This document shows positions 8,948 to 19,436 of a stretch of DNA of 64,000 nt, in pieces; within the stretch, counting starts at the first letter, position 1, and each line of letters opens with the position of its first letter. The position numbers and the translations under genes were made by a program. The stretch spans positions 3,217,501 through 3,281,500 of the forward strand of contig NZ_CP087176.1 of assembly GCF_024748695.1 (NCBI RefSeq), written 5' to 3'. The stretch is from Pseudomonas sp. B21-040. Its GTDB lineage: Bacteria > Pseudomonadota > Gammaproteobacteria > Pseudomonadales > Pseudomonadaceae. Below the pieces are notes generated by a model. It saw only the letters and a program-made list of their open reading frames with translations, was not told the origin of the DNA and did no database searches.

Positions 8948-9019
8948 GGCGTCACCGTAGCTAATTCTTGTTCAGATCAACTATAGAAGTTCTTTGTGAT
9001 CGTGCAAAAAATAGACAGG

Positions 9020-10060
9020 TCAGTTCGTCGCTTCAGCAGTGGCGATCATTCGCTCAAGGAACATTGCCAGCCCGACTTCCTCTGGCCTGAGCCCTTTACG
9101 CAACCTGGGTCGGGGCAGTTCAGCCAAGGCTCCTAGCCAAAAGGCGTCGAACACTGCCGGATGGATATAGCATTTTCGGCACACCGCAGGCGTGTTGCCC
9201 AGTTGCCTGGCGACGTTTTTGACCATCTCCACGACTTGCCGTTTCGCTTCCGACTCCGGTTCCCACGGCATGTCGCGCAACACGGACAACGCCAGCACAC
9301 TGCCCGCCCAGGTGCGGTAGTCCTTGGCAGTGAAATCGGCGCCCGTGAGGGTTTGCAGGTAGGCGTTGACGTCGGCGGAACTGATGGTGTGCCGCTCGCC
9401 GTTTTCATCCAGATACTGAAACAGGTTTTGCCCGGGAATGTCCTGACAGCGCTTGATGATGCGTGCCAGGCGCCGGTCTTTCACTGTGATCTGGTGCTCG
9501 ACACCGCTCTTGCCGCGAAACTGGAACCGGATCGCACTGCCGTTGACTTCAACGTGACGGCTGCGCAGGGTGGTCAGGCCATAGGAGCGATTGTCCCGGG
9601 CGTATTGCGTGTTTCCGACCCGGATCAATGTCGCATCGAGCAAGGTGATGACAGTGGCCATGACTTTGTCTCGGCTGAAGCCGGGCGCCGCCAGCAACGT
9701 TTCGAGCTGTTTACGCAAGGTTGGCAACGCCTGGCCAAAGTCCCGCAGGCGCGAGTATTTATCGGCATCACGCACTTCACGCCAGCGCGGGTGGTAGCGG
9801 TATTGCTTGCGACCGCGAGCGTCGCGACCGGTGGCTTGCAGATGGCCGCGTGGGTCGGCGCAAATCCACACCTCCGTATACGCCGGCGGCACGGCAAGGG
9901 CATTGAGGCGTTTGATTTCGTCCGGGTCTGTAATGCGTTGAGCGGAAGGGTCGAAGTAGCTGAATTTTCCACGCAATAGTTTGCGGGTGATTCCGGGCTG
10001 CGTGTCATCGACATAGTGCAGGTCGGGTGGCAATACATCTGGCAGCGCGGTATCGGCCAT
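9020..10060 (-). CDS. DNA topoisomerase IB (poxvirus-like)
   Basis: A 346-residue eukaryotic/poxvirus-type IB topoisomerase, which nicks one strand through a 3'-phosphotyrosine and relaxes supercoils of either sign. The N-terminal domain (LPPDLHYVDDTQPGITRKL...RGKFSYFD) is followed by a catalytic core with RVGNTQYARDNRSYGLTTLRSRHV (Arg cluster), KSGVEHQITVKDRRLARIIKRCQDIPGQNLFQY, and DFTAKDYRTWAGSVLAL. The likely nucleophile is the Tyr in AVCRKCYIHPAVF. Length is close to other bacterial TopIB proteins. It is transcribed away from modABC with a 77-bp gap, so probably alone. Confidence 0.9.
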   Translation of the reverse strand: MADTALPDVLPPDLHYVDDTQPGITRKLLRGKFSYFDPSAQRITDPDEIKRLNALAVPPAYTEVWICADPRGHLQATGRDARGRKQYRYHPRWREVRDADKYSRLRDFGQALPTLRKQLETLLAAPGFSRDKVMATVITLLDATLIRVGNTQYARDNRSYGLTTLRSRHVEVNGSAIRFQFRGKSGVEHQITVKDRRLARIIKRCQDIPGQNLFQYLDENGERHTISSADVNAYLQTLTGADFTAKDYRTWAGSVLALSVLRDMPWEPESEAKRQVVEMVKNVARQLGNTPAVCRKCYIHPAVFDAFWLGALAELPRPRLRKGLRPEEVGLAMFLERMIATAEATN

Positions 10061-10137
10061 GGCGCGTCATCCTCGACGACAAATCAGGGGGGCAATACAG
10101 CCATTGACCGCACCCATTCGCCGTCGTGCCAGCGGAT

Positions 10138-11217
10138 TCAAGCCAGGACAGCCACCGCTTTGATTTGTGCCCAGAGCTGCTGTCCGGGATGCACCCCCAA
10201 CTGGTCGCGAGAATAGCGGGTGATGCGTGACAGCAAAGGCGTGCCCGCGGCGTTCAGGCGGATCAGCACGTGGGCGGCATTATCGGCACCGATTTCACTG
10301 ATGACTGTTACCGGCAAGCGATTGAGGATGCTGCTTTGCTCGATGCCATGCAGGCTCAGGCTGACATCGCGCGCTTGAACTTTGCAACGCAGTGCCTGGC
10401 CAAGCGGCATAGGTGCATGGGCTACGCGAATGCCCAGGTCGGTATCAGGCAACTGCAAGGTCAACAACTGATAGTGGGCGTCATACGCGCTCACGTGCCC
10501 CTCGATCACCACACCCGCGTCGTCGCCCAACGCCATTGGCAGGTCGAGGCGCGCGAGGGTTTCTCCGATGGGGCCGCTGGCCAGTGCCTTGCCCTCGCTG
10601 AGCAGGACGATATGGTCGGCCAGTCGGGCCACCTCATCCTGCGAGTGACTGACGTACAGCACCGGGATTTCCAGTTCATCGTGCAGGCGTTGCAGGTACG
10701 GCAGGATTTCGTTTTTTCGCTGACTGTCGAGCGCTGCCAGCGGTTCGTCCATCAGCAACAGTTGCGGGCTGGTGAGCAGCGCACGGGCGATGCCGACTCG
10801 CTGCCGTTCGCCACCGGAAAGGTGCTGCGGGTGACGCTCCAACAGATGGCCGATTCCCAGCAGTTCCGTGGCATGACCCATGTCGACCCGACGCTGTTGT
10901 TTCGGGATGCGCTTGAGGCCAAATTCCAGATTCGCCAACACCGACAGATGCGAAAACAGGCTGGCTTCCTGGAAGACATAACCCAGAGCGCGCTTATGCG
11001 GCGGGACAAAAATCTTCTTTTCGCTGTCCTGCCAGACCTCATCGTTGACCCGGATGAAACCCTGTTGGGCTCGCTCCAGGCCCGCGATACAGCGCAGGCA
11101 AGTGGTCTTTCCCGAGCCCGAGTGTCCGTAAAGTGCCGTCACTCCACGACCGGGCACTTGCAAGTCCACGTCCAGGGCGAACCCCGAATAGCTGAGTTTC
11201 AGACGCATATCGATCAT
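10138..11217 (-). CDS. modC: Molybdate ABC transporter ATPase ModC
   Basis: ATP-binding subunit of the high-affinity molybdate importer, 359 residues. The nucleotide-binding domain shows Walker [10 protein letters not shown] (about residue 33), the signature [15 protein letters not shown], Walker [13 protein letters not shown] and the switch His in [10 protein letters not shown]. The C-terminal third (about residues 290-355) is a TOBE/mop-type molybdate-binding domain ([23 protein letters not shown]...[22 protein letters not shown]). It follows modB by 3 bp and is the last gene of modABC. Confidence 0.95.
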   Translation of the reverse strand: MIDMRLKLSYSGFALDVDLQVPGRGVTALYGHSGSGKTTCLRCIAGLERAQQGFIRVNDEVWQDSEKKIFVPPHKRALGYVFQEASLFSHLSVLANLEFGLKRIPKQQRRVDMGHATELLGIGHLLERHPQHLSGGERQRVGIARALLTSPQLLLMDEPLAALDSQRKNEILPYLQRLHDELEIPVLYVSHSQDEVARLADHIVLLSEGKALASGPIGETLARLDLPMALGDDAGVVIEGHVSAYDAHYQLLTLQLPDTDLGIRVAHAPMPLGQALRCKVQARDVSLSLHGIEQSSILNRLPVTVISEIGADNAAHVLIRLNAAGTPLLSRITRYSRDQLGVHPGQQLWAQIKAVAVLA

Positions 11218-11220
11218 CGA

Positions 11221-11901
11221 TCAGCTCCAGCCCGCTTTGGTTTTACGGCTGGAGTACAGCGCCAGCAATACTGCAAAGGAGAACACCAGCATCGCCCCGG
11301 CCAGCCAATGGGCCTGGGTGTATTCCATGGCTTCAACGTGATCGTAGATTTGCACTGAAACCACGCGGGTCTTGTCCGGAATGTTGCCGCCGATCATCAG
11401 CACCACACCGAACTCGCCGACGGTGTGGGCGAATCCGAGAATCGCCGCGGTGATAAAACCGGGTCGCGCCAGCGGCAGGATCACGCTGAAGAAGGTGTCC
11501 CACGGATTGGCACGTAAGGTTGCGGCGACTTCCAGCGGACGAGTGCCGATGGCGGAGAACGCGTTTTGCAGCGGCTGAATCACGAACGGCATTGAATAAA
11601 GCACCGAGCCGACGACCAGCCCCGCAAAACTGAATGTCAGGGTGCCGAGCCCCAGCGATTGAGTGAACTGGCCAACAACGCCGTGAGGCCCTAGCACCAG
11701 TAACAAATAAAAACCAATCACCGTGGGCGGCAGGACCAGGGGCAGGGCGACGATCGCCCCGACCGGGCCGCGCAACCAGGAGCGGGTGCGCGACAGCCAT
11801 AACGCAATCGGAGTGCCGATGACTAGCAGAATGGCTGTCGTCAGGGACGCCAGTTTGAGGGTCAGCCAGATGGCGGCGAAGTCGGCACTCGTCAGCGTCA
11901 T
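11221..11901 (-). CDS. modB: Molybdate ABC transporter permease ModB
   Basis: Inner-membrane permease of the molybdate importer, 226 residues with about five or six membrane segments. The EAA loop that docks ModC is visible as [44 protein letters not shown] is typical of ModB. Its ATG directly abuts the modA stop (11902), so modA and modB are translationally linked. Confidence 0.95.
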   Translation of the reverse strand: MTLTSADFAAIWLTLKLASLTTAILLVIGTPIALWLSRTRSWLRGPVGAIVALPLVLPPTVIGFYLLLVLGPHGVVGQFTQSLGLGTLTFSFAGLVVGSVLYSMPFVIQPLQNAFSAIGTRPLEVAATLRANPWDTFFSVILPLARPGFITAAILGFAHTVGEFGVVLMIGGNIPDKTRVVSVQIYDHVEAMEYTQAHWLAGAMLVFSFAVLLALYSSRKTKAGWS

Positions 11902-12804
<903 letters not shown>

Positions 12805-12818
12805 CTACAGGGCTGGTC

Positions 12819-13883
12819 TTATAGACGGGTCAGCTTGGCCAATGCTTCTTCTGCCAGGCGTCGGGTCAATTCTGCTGTCGTCATTTCAGCGCTCAATCGG
12901 AACGCCTGGCCAGCCCACAGGTTGCTGAAGTCTGCCTCGTCCTTGGCTCGCAACGGCATCAGCGCGCCGCCGGCGAGCGGGAAGGTCGGCGCTTTATCGC
13001 TGATCGGCCCGAGTTCGCGCATCACCCGGTTGAGAATTCCTCGGGCGGGGCGCCCTGTGAAAATGTTGGTGACGGCAGTCTCGCTTTCTTTTGCCGTGCG
13101 CAACGCTGTGTAGTGAGACTTGCTGACCTTGGCTTCTGGCGTGAACAAGTAAGCAGTGCCCACCTGTACCGCCGAAGCGCCCAGCATGAAGGCGGCCGCA
13201 ACGCCTCGCGCATCACTGATCCCGCCGGCAGCAATCACCGGTACTTTCACGGCATCAACGATCTGAGGCACCAAGGCGAACGTCCCCACCTGGCTGCTCA
13301 GATCCTCGCTGAGGAACATCCCGCGATGACCACCGGCCTCGTAACCCATGGCGATGATGGCGTCGCAGCCATGCTGTTCCAGCCAGACAGCTTCTTCGAC
13401 GGTAGTGGCTGAGGAAAGTATTTTCGCGCCGGTGGCTTTTACCCGATCCAGCAAGGATTTTTCCGGGAGGCCGAAGTGAAAGCTCACGACTTCAGGGCGA
13501 AACTCTTCGACCAACTCACAGGCGGCGGCATCGAACGGCGCTCGATTTGAAACGGGCGTCGGTGCTTCGAAATCGACGCCCAGCTCCCGGTAGTAAGGTT
13601 CCAGCAGTTGCTTCCAGTCCCGGGCGCGCTGCTCATCAGGCGCCGGAGGTTGATGGCAGAAATAGTTGATGTTGAATGGGCGCTGGCAGTGTTGGCGAAT
13701 CGTCTTCAGCTCCTCGCGCAGTTGCTCGATGCTCAGCATGGCCGCAGGCATCGAGCCCAGACCGCCGGCGTTACTCGCTGCGATGACCATTGCCGATCCA
13801 TTGGCGCCGGCCATGGGGGCCTGGATGATTGGCACGTCGATACCAAGCAGGTCAAGAATGCGGGTGTCTGGCCATTGGCTCAT
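12819..13883 (-). CDS. Nitronate monooxygenase-family flavoprotein
   Basis: FMN-dependent TIM-barrel enzyme of the nitronate monooxygenase / 2-nitropropane dioxygenase family, 354 residues. Motifs are the N-terminal DLLGIDVPIIQAPMAG, AASNAGGLGSMPAAMLS, the phosphate-binding ATTVEEAVWLEQHGCDAIIAMGYEAGGHRG and VPVIAAGGISDARGVAAAFMLGASAVQVGTAYLFTPEA. These match class I NMOs, which oxidise propionate-3-nitronate and similar nitronates. It stands downstream of modABC on the same strand, but the gap and the ModE operator show that it is a separate unit reading toward that region. Confidence 0.85.
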   Translation of the reverse strand: MSQWPDTRILDLLGIDVPIIQAPMAGANGSAMVIAASNAGGLGSMPAAMLSIEQLREELKTIRQHCQRPFNINYFCHQPPAPDEQRARDWKQLLEPYYRELGVDFEAPTPVSNRAPFDAAACELVEEFRPEVVSFHFGLPEKSLLDRVKATGAKILSSATTVEEAVWLEQHGCDAIIAMGYEAGGHRGMFLSEDLSSQVGTFALVPQIVDAVKVPVIAAGGISDARGVAAAFMLGASAVQVGTAYLFTPEAKVSKSHYTALRTAKESETAVTNIFTGRPARGILNRVMRELGPISDKAPTFPLAGGALMPLRAKDEADFSNLWAGQAFRLSAEMTTAELTRRLAEEALAKLTRL

Positions 13884-13994
13884 TGGAATGATTCTCCGAC
13901 ATCAAAACAGGGCAGGGACGGTAGAACAGGTTTTTACCAGCAATGACTGGCGCAGGGCCAGCCGACTTTTGGCCGGCTGGCTGGAAAACAGCGC

Positions 13995-16455
13995 TTAACG
14001 TCGATGCAGGCCACCGCCGCCCCCAAACGAATGACTCATGAACTGAGAGGAGCTGTGGTAGTTGTTAAAACGTTGGTTGCCGAAGTCGCGGGCGGCAGAC
14101 TCCCGATCCAGGCTTTGCATTTGCGTGGTGTTCACCGGGTTGACTCGAGTTTCGCCGCCCCTGACCATCGACTGCCAGCCATCATCGGTTTTTCTGTAGA
14201 CGTTGCCATCATGCCCGGCGTAGACGCTGTCACCGACATGACCTACGCCTGAGTTACGTCCGCTGATGCCGCCGTACTGGGTGGTATTTCCGGTGTTGGG
14301 GTTGTAAACGGCACCACGGTTGGCATCGACCTGCGTCCCGTAACGAGCATTGCCGACTGTTACATGCTGCCCCGCGATCGCGCCGCCATCAGGCCCTACA
14401 GCAACGCCACTGCGCCCCGCCGCATAATTGCCGGTGTAGACGTTGTGCACCGCGCCGCGTTGACCGGCTGCCGCGACACCGGTCCGTGAGTTGTAGGAAG
14501 AGTCAACCTCACCCGCCCAGCGATTGCCGGTCCAGGCGTTGTAGCCGGCACCGTATCGACTGACTGACGCTCGATCACCCCATTGGCGGTAGATGTTGCC
14601 AGTTGTACCGGCCCAGCCACCGGGGCCCCAGGCAACAGCGCCACCGTGATAGCCATAGGCGCCGCCGGCCCAAGGCAATGGCGCCGGATAAAGGTGAGGG
14701 CCCCAGGCATACCCCCAGCCGTAATTTCCCCACCAGGGATAGGCGCCCCAACCCCAACCCATGGCCACGGTGCTGCCACCCCAACTCCAGCCGAAACCAA
14801 AGCCGAATGTCCAGCCGGTCCAAGGGGTGTAGCGCATGGCGACGCCAAATCCGTAGGTTACGGGTGGCCCGTACCAGACGCTGCCCACCCACGGTGTATA
14901 GGGATAACCCGTGCCATAAACCACCACGCCGCTGTCCGGATCAATTGTGGTGCCCTGATACCCCGGCGTATAACCCACCACCACGGTGTCGCCATTGGCC
15001 TCGTAGACTTTGACGTAAGTGATGTAGTGCATCGGTGAGTTCGGTGGAATCGAGTAGATCACCGACGGCACGGAAGTGGCGACCAGCCATGGGCCTTGAA
15101 CCGAGCTGGCGTTGAACCAGATGCCGTTCTCGACTGCATACCAGCTGTTGGCGTCGACCATGATGATTGGCGTTGCTGTGTTCACCACGTATTGCAGCGG
15201 CGTGCCGCTGATGGCCTTGAGTTGCGGTTCTCCGTCGAACTGCGGCGTACTCATTTTGACCGCGCTTTTGTTGATCGCCGAGGTTTGCGGGATGGTGGCC
15301 GCAATGGCGGCTTCCTTGGCCTGTGGCGTGCCGGCGACGGAGGCCTTCACGTTCTCCTTGGCGCTGTCATCGGGAATGTTGGCGAAGTCGGTGGGCAGTT
15401 TGTCGGCGGGGACGAACGTCCATGGCCCCTTCATGTCAGTTGCCTTGAACCAGCGTCCGGAGATCAGCACATAACTGTCCTGGTCACCGATTTCCTTGAA
15501 GAGGTGTCCGGTAGTGTTGGTGACATAAAGCAGTTGGGTGCCTTGAATCGGTTGCCACTGGGGCGCATGGTCGGTGACGATCAGCTCGGTCGGCGCGGTG
15601 GCGATATGGATCTGCGGGATCGGTGGCTTGGCCAGGGTCGGTATCTTGTCCTTTGGATCACTCTGATCGGTCAGCAGGTCGACCTGACGGCTCTGGATCG
15701 CAGCTTTCCTGGCTGTCTCCAGTTCGGCCGAGGGCGATGGCACCGGCGTGTATTGGCCGCCCAACTGATCCGCGATCATCCAGCCATCAAATACATGCAG
15801 GTAGTGTTTGCCTTGAGCATCCTTGAGCATCCTTGAGCAGCAGCGGGCGGGTGTTGATGACCCGCTCCAGCGAAGTGCCGTCTACCGGGCGATAAGCCGG
15901 TTCCCCGTCGATGTACACCAGGATCGCCGGTACATCAGAGGTGATGATTGCCGGCGGCGCGTTCTCGATAGGTTCGCCACTGGACTTTTTCTCGGCGGCA
16001 AGCACCCCCACAGCGGCTTCCAGTTGATCGAGGGAAATGGTTTTCTTGCGATCGGTCGCGTCTTTTTGCAGAGCCGCGACCCAAGTGTCAGATTGCGCAG
16101 CGCTGGATGGAAAATCGGCTTTGATGAGGGTGTATTGATCGAGCGCAACCCAGCGGGTGGCTTTGTCGACCAGTGTATGGGCGCTGAATTGCACAATTGC
16201 GTAGGTGGATTTTCCATCGGCGCCGGTGGCCTCGACCGCTGCCCGCGCCTGCAAGGTGTAACCGTCCCAACTGTCGAGCTGTGGCTGGTAAACGGTTAGC
16301 CTGGTATCCCCGCTGGTCAGAACTTGAGGCCAGGTCGGCGCCGACGGTGCCTCGTTGGCAGGGGCCCCGGAATGGGTCGTCGGTGCGGCCTGCACCGAGG
16401 TAAAAAACAACAGGCAGAGCATCAGCAGAACGATACGGAAGCGGGGGTGAGGCAT
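13995..16455 (-). pseudogene. Large secreted Gly/Trp/Tyr-rich protein, frameshifted by a 10-bp tandem duplication
   Basis: Two open frames that are clearly halves of one gene. The upstream half (16455 to 15787) has a signal peptide (RIVLLMLCLLFFTSVQA|APTTHS) and runs to LERVINTRPLLLKDAQG, then goes out of frame. The downstream half (to 13995) resumes at LKDAQGKHYLHVFDGWMIADQ. Removing one 10-bp unit at 15811-15839 fuses them into a continuous frame of 816 residues. ATG 16455 is preferred because GGAG precedes it. The N-terminal part has repeated beta segments (Q..QGTQLLYVTNT.., W..V..G.WF.A....GPW), and the middle is extremely rich in Gly, Trp and Tyr. The tail ends GGGGLHRR. I recall such proteins being labelled carbohydrate-binding family V/XII, but no function is visible. 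It could be off, phase-variable or a sequencing error. Confidence 0.8.
15811..15839. repeat. 10-bp tandem repeat (about 2.9 copies) causing the frameshift
   Basis: Unit CCTTGAGCAT occurs twice and is followed by CCTTGAGCA(g). With one copy fewer the reading frame of the secreted-protein gene is intact. Because the intact state would still hold 1.9 copies, slipped-strand gain and loss is plausible. Confidence 0.9.
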
Positions 16456-16631
16456 TGTCAGCTCCATTGACGAGACAGCTTTTCGGGTATTTCAGTACCG
16501 CGAAAAACAGCATAGTCGCACCGCTTGGAAACGCTCGGCACTTAGACGCTTTAGCTTAAAGTCTTGTACGGCGAGATGTTTCTTTGTGGTATTTCAAGGG
16601 TCCACCTGATTGACTCCATTGAGAGGCAGTG

Positions 16632-17615
16632 ATGTTCAAAGGCATTTTGATCGACAAAGACGACAGCGGCTACCGGGCCACACTGCAAGAGATCAATGAC
16701 GATCAACTGCCCGAGGGCGATGTAACGGTACGCGTGGCGTACAGCACGCTGAACTTCAAGGATGGATTGGCAATTACCGGCAGCAGTCCGGTGGTGCGAA
16801 AGTTTCCGATGGTGCCGGGGATTGATCTGGCAGGTACTGTCGAAATCAGTGATCACCCGGACTACAAGGTCGGTGATCAAGTCGTACTCAATGGCTGGGG
16901 TGTAGGCGAAGGGCATTGGGGCGGGCTGGCACAGAAAGCACGTCTGAACGGTGACTGGCTGATCCCGTTGCCAAAGGAATTTACCACCGCTCAGGCCATG
17001 GCGATCGGCACCGCAGGCTACACGGCCATGCTGAGCATCCTGGCGCTGGAGCATAACGGCGTGACGCCCGAGCAAGGCGAAGTGCTGGTGACCGGGGCCA
17101 ACGGCGGTGTCGGCAGTTTCGCCATCGCGCTGCTGAGCAAGCTGGGCTATCGCGTCGTCGCATCCACCGGGCGCACGTCCGAGCACGACTACCTCAAACA
17201 GCTGGGTGCGAGTGAAATCATCGACCGCGCTACGTTGTCCGAACCCGGCAAACCACTGGCCAAAGAGCGTTGGGCGGCGGTCATCGACTCGGTCGGCAGC
17301 CACACATTGGCCAATGCCTGTGCCAGTACGAAGGCGAATGGCACGGTAACGGCCTGTGGCCTGGCACAAGGCATGGACTTCCCGGCCTCTGTCGCCCCGT
17401 TCATTTTGCGCGGTGTGACCTTGGCCGGGATCAACAGCGTGACCCAGCCAAAGGCCAGACGCGTGTTGGCCTGGAATCGACTGGCCAAGGACCTGGACTT
17501 CTCGTTGTTGCCGCTGATCAGCCATGAAATCGGCTTGAGTGAAGCCATCGATGCCGCACCGCGCTTGCTTGCCGGGCAATTGCGCGGGCGGGTGGTGGTC
17601 GATGTGAATCGCTGA
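16632..17615 (+). CDS. MDR-family NADPH oxidoreductase (YhdH/AcuI type)
   Basis: Zinc-independent medium-chain reductase of the YhdH/AcuI family, whose studied members are NADPH-dependent acrylyl-CoA reductases; 327 residues. Visible are the N-terminal VAYSTLNFKDGLAITG and VPGIDLAGTV, the family marker LNGWGVGEGHWGG, and the nucleotide-binding GEVLVTGANGGVGSFAIALLSKLGYRVVASTGR. The ATG at 16632 is used rather than the GTG one codon earlier. Its stop abuts the stop of ada (convergent, no gap). Physiological substrate not proven by sequence. Confidence 0.88.
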   Translation: MFKGILIDKDDSGYRATLQEINDDQLPEGDVTVRVAYSTLNFKDGLAITGSSPVVRKFPMVPGIDLAGTVEISDHPDYKVGDQVVLNGWGVGEGHWGGLAQKARLNGDWLIPLPKEFTTAQAMAIGTAGYTAMLSILALEHNGVTPEQGEVLVTGANGGVGSFAIALLSKLGYRVVASTGRTSEHDYLKQLGASEIIDRATLSEPGKPLAKERWAAVIDSVGSHTLANACASTKANGTVTACGLAQGMDFPASVAPFILRGVTLAGINSVTQPKARRVLAWNRLAKDLDFSLLPLISHEIGLSEAIDAAPRLLAGQLRGRVVVDVNR

Positions 17616-18680
17616 TCAGCGCGTCTCGCGTTCCAGCAACTGACGCTTGCGCTCAACCCCCCAGCGATAACCCGACAGGTTGCCATCGCTGCGTACCACG
17701 CGATGGCAAGGGATTGCCACCGCCAGGCTGTTCGCGCCACATGCCTGGGCCACGGCGCGCACCGCCTTCGGCGAACCGATGCGTTGGGCGATGTCGGCAT
17801 AGCTGGCGGTACGGCCGGCGGGAATCTCACGCAGGGCTTGCCAGACACGTTCCTGGAACGCCGTGCCGCGTACGTCTAGCGGCAAGTCGAGGCCGATGGC
17901 CGGGGTTTCAATAAACCCTACAACCTTGGCGATCAATTGCTCGAAATCATGGTCGGCACCGATCAGGTTCGCGCGGCGAAACTTGTCTTGCAGATCGCAG
18001 ACCAACTGGTGCGGGTCGTCCCCGAGCAAAATCGCGCAAACGCCGCGTTCACTTTGAGCAACCAGAATCGCCCCCAGGGAGCACTGGCCGACGGCAAACC
18101 GGATGTCGTTGTTCTGTCCGGCAGCGCGGTAGTCTCCAGGCTTCATGCCTAACAGGTGATCGGCTGCTTCATAGAATCGACTGTTGGAGTTGAAACCGGC
18201 CTCATACAGAGCGTCGGTGACGGTCCCCCCATCAGCCAGGCGTTCGCGCACCTTGCGCGAGCGATGGGCCGTGGCGTAGCCCTTGGGTGTCAGCCCGGTG
18301 ACGGCTTTGAACACTCGATGGAAGTGGAAACTGCTCAGGCCCGCTGCGTCGGCCAGTTCATTGAGCGCAGGCAGATTTTCGGCAGACTCGATGTGCCGGC
18401 AGGCTGCGGCCACCGTGGCCGCGTGTTGAGCGGCGACATCACTTTGATCTTTAACGGCTCGTTTGCTCGGACGATAGCCTGCCGCCTGCGCTTGCTCCGG
18501 CGTGTCGAAAAACTCCACATTCTGCGGTTTTGGCAAACGTGCGAGGCTGCTGGGGCGGCAGTAGATGCCGGTGGTTTTTACGGCATAGACAAATTGCCCG
18601 TCCGCGGCAGGATCGCGGGCGACGACCGCGGCCCAGCGAGGATCGATTTCAGTCACTGTTTTAGTCGAATGAGTTGTCAT
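17616..18680 (-). CDS. ada: Ada: AraC-type activator fused to O6-methylguanine-DNA methyltransferase, with degenerate zinc site
   Basis: Adaptive-response protein of 354 residues: N-Ada domain (1-80), AraC helix-turn-helix (about 90-180, FHFHRVFKAVTGLTPKGY), and a C-terminal methyltransferase with the active-site PCHR (AVAIPCHRVVRSDGNLSGYRWG) that repairs O6-methylguanine. In E. coli Ada, four Cys (38, 42, 69, 72) hold zinc and Cys38 accepts the methyl from phosphotriesters. Here Cys41 (CRPSS) is kept, but the others are Ser45, Ser72 and Ala75 (YRPSKRAV). Methylphosphotriester sensing is therefore doubtful, while C-domain repair should work. The start at MTTHSTK is preferred over a longer start lacking any ribosome-binding site. 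An Ada box lies 55 nt upstream of this start. Confidence 0.9.
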   Translation of the reverse strand: MTTHSTKTVTEIDPRWAAVVARDPAADGQFVYAVKTTGIYCRPSSLARLPKPQNVEFFDTPEQAQAAGYRPSKRAVKDQSDVAAQHAATVAAACRHIESAENLPALNELADAAGLSSFHFHRVFKAVTGLTPKGYATAHRSRKVRERLADGGTVTDALYEAGFNSNSRFYEAADHLLGMKPGDYRAAGQNNDIRFAVGQCSLGAILVAQSERGVCAILLGDDPHQLVCDLQDKFRRANLIGADHDFEQLIAKVVGFIETPAIGLDLPLDVRGTAFQERVWQALREIPAGRTASYADIAQRIGSPKAVRAVAQACGANSLAVAIPCHRVVRSDGNLSGYRWGVERKRQLLERETR

Positions 18681-18735
18681 GTCGGTATTTCCATTGACCT
18701 GTTTCATTCAGATTAATCAGACAGAAGAGGCGCAG

Positions 18736-18759
18736 CACTCCGGGTCTTGCGGTCAAATT
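18736..18759 (-). promoter_or_regulatory. Ada box upstream of ada
   Basis: Minus-strand AATTTGACCGCAAG, then CCGGAGTG after 2 nt. It fits the E. coli Ada-box pattern AAT-N6-GCAA. It lies 55 nt before the ada ATG and just after the alkB stop, so ada has its own promoter. An almost identical block stands before the 2OG oxygenase gene. Confidence 0.75.
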
Positions 18760-18767
18760 CGAGCGCA

Positions 18768-19433
18768 TCATCGTGCAGTGCGAAACGTGAAGTTGATCCG
18801 TTGTTCGCCCAGCCTCGGATGATGCCCGTCCTTGATCGGCAGTACGCCGTGATAGCGCAAGCGGTCCACGCCACCCCAGACTACGATGTCGCCATGGAAT
18901 AGCGGCACGCGCTGGCTTTTATCGCCTCGTTCGAAGCCACCGAACAGGAAGGTCGCCGGCAACCCCAGCGACACTGACACGATGGGTGCTGCGTAGGAGT
19001 TTTCGTCTTTGTCCTGGTGCAATGACATTTTGGCCCCCGGGACATAGCGGTTGATCAGGCAGGAATCGGGAACAAACGCTGCAAATCCCGCTTCACGTGC
19101 CGCTGCTTGGGCCAGTTCGAAAAACACCTCAGGCATCTCGGGCCAGGGGTTTCCAGTCTGTGGGTCGTCGCGCGTGTATTGATAGCCGCTTCGGTCGGTG
19201 GTCCAGCCCCAGGTGCCGCAACTGCTCAAGGCCACTGACATGGTAAAGCCGCCGGGCGTGACCATCTGCCGAAACGGCGCAGCTGCCAGGATTGCGTCCA
19301 GGGCGATCAGCAACGGGTCCAGCCAGGGTAGGGCGAAGCCGTGCAGGACGCAGGATTGTTCACCGATCTGCAAGCGTTTGGGCGGTTGCTCGGGGTCTGC
19401 GTCAGCAAACAAATCCAGGGTAATTGGGCTCAT
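18768..19433 (-). CDS. alkB: AlkB, Fe(II)/2-oxoglutarate DNA demethylase
   Basis: Oxidative demethylase that removes 1-methyladenine and 3-methylcytosine from DNA. It is 221 residues long, like E. coli AlkB. Key features are the nucleotide-recognition region PGGFTMSVALSSCGTWGW.TDRSGYQYTRDDP, Fe ligands in SLHQDKDE (HxD), the distal His in LRYHGVLPI, and the 2-oxoglutarate-binding RINFTFR at the C-terminus. It starts 3 bp after the stop of the upstream 2OG oxygenase gene, so the two are cotranscribed from the Ada-box promoter at 20165-20188. ada follows 87 bp downstream. Confidence 0.94.
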   Translation of the reverse strand: MSPITLDLFADADPEQPPKRLQIGEQSCVLHGFALPWLDPLLIALDAILAAAPFRQMVTPGGFTMSVALSSCGTWGWTTDRSGYQYTRDDPQTGNPWPEMPEVFFELAQAAAREAGFAAFVPDSCLINRYVPGAKMSLHQDKDENSYAAPIVSVSLGLPATFLFGGFERGDKSQRVPLFHGDIVVWGGVDRLRYHGVLPIKDGHHPRLGEQRINFTFRTAR

Positions 19434-19436
19434 GAC

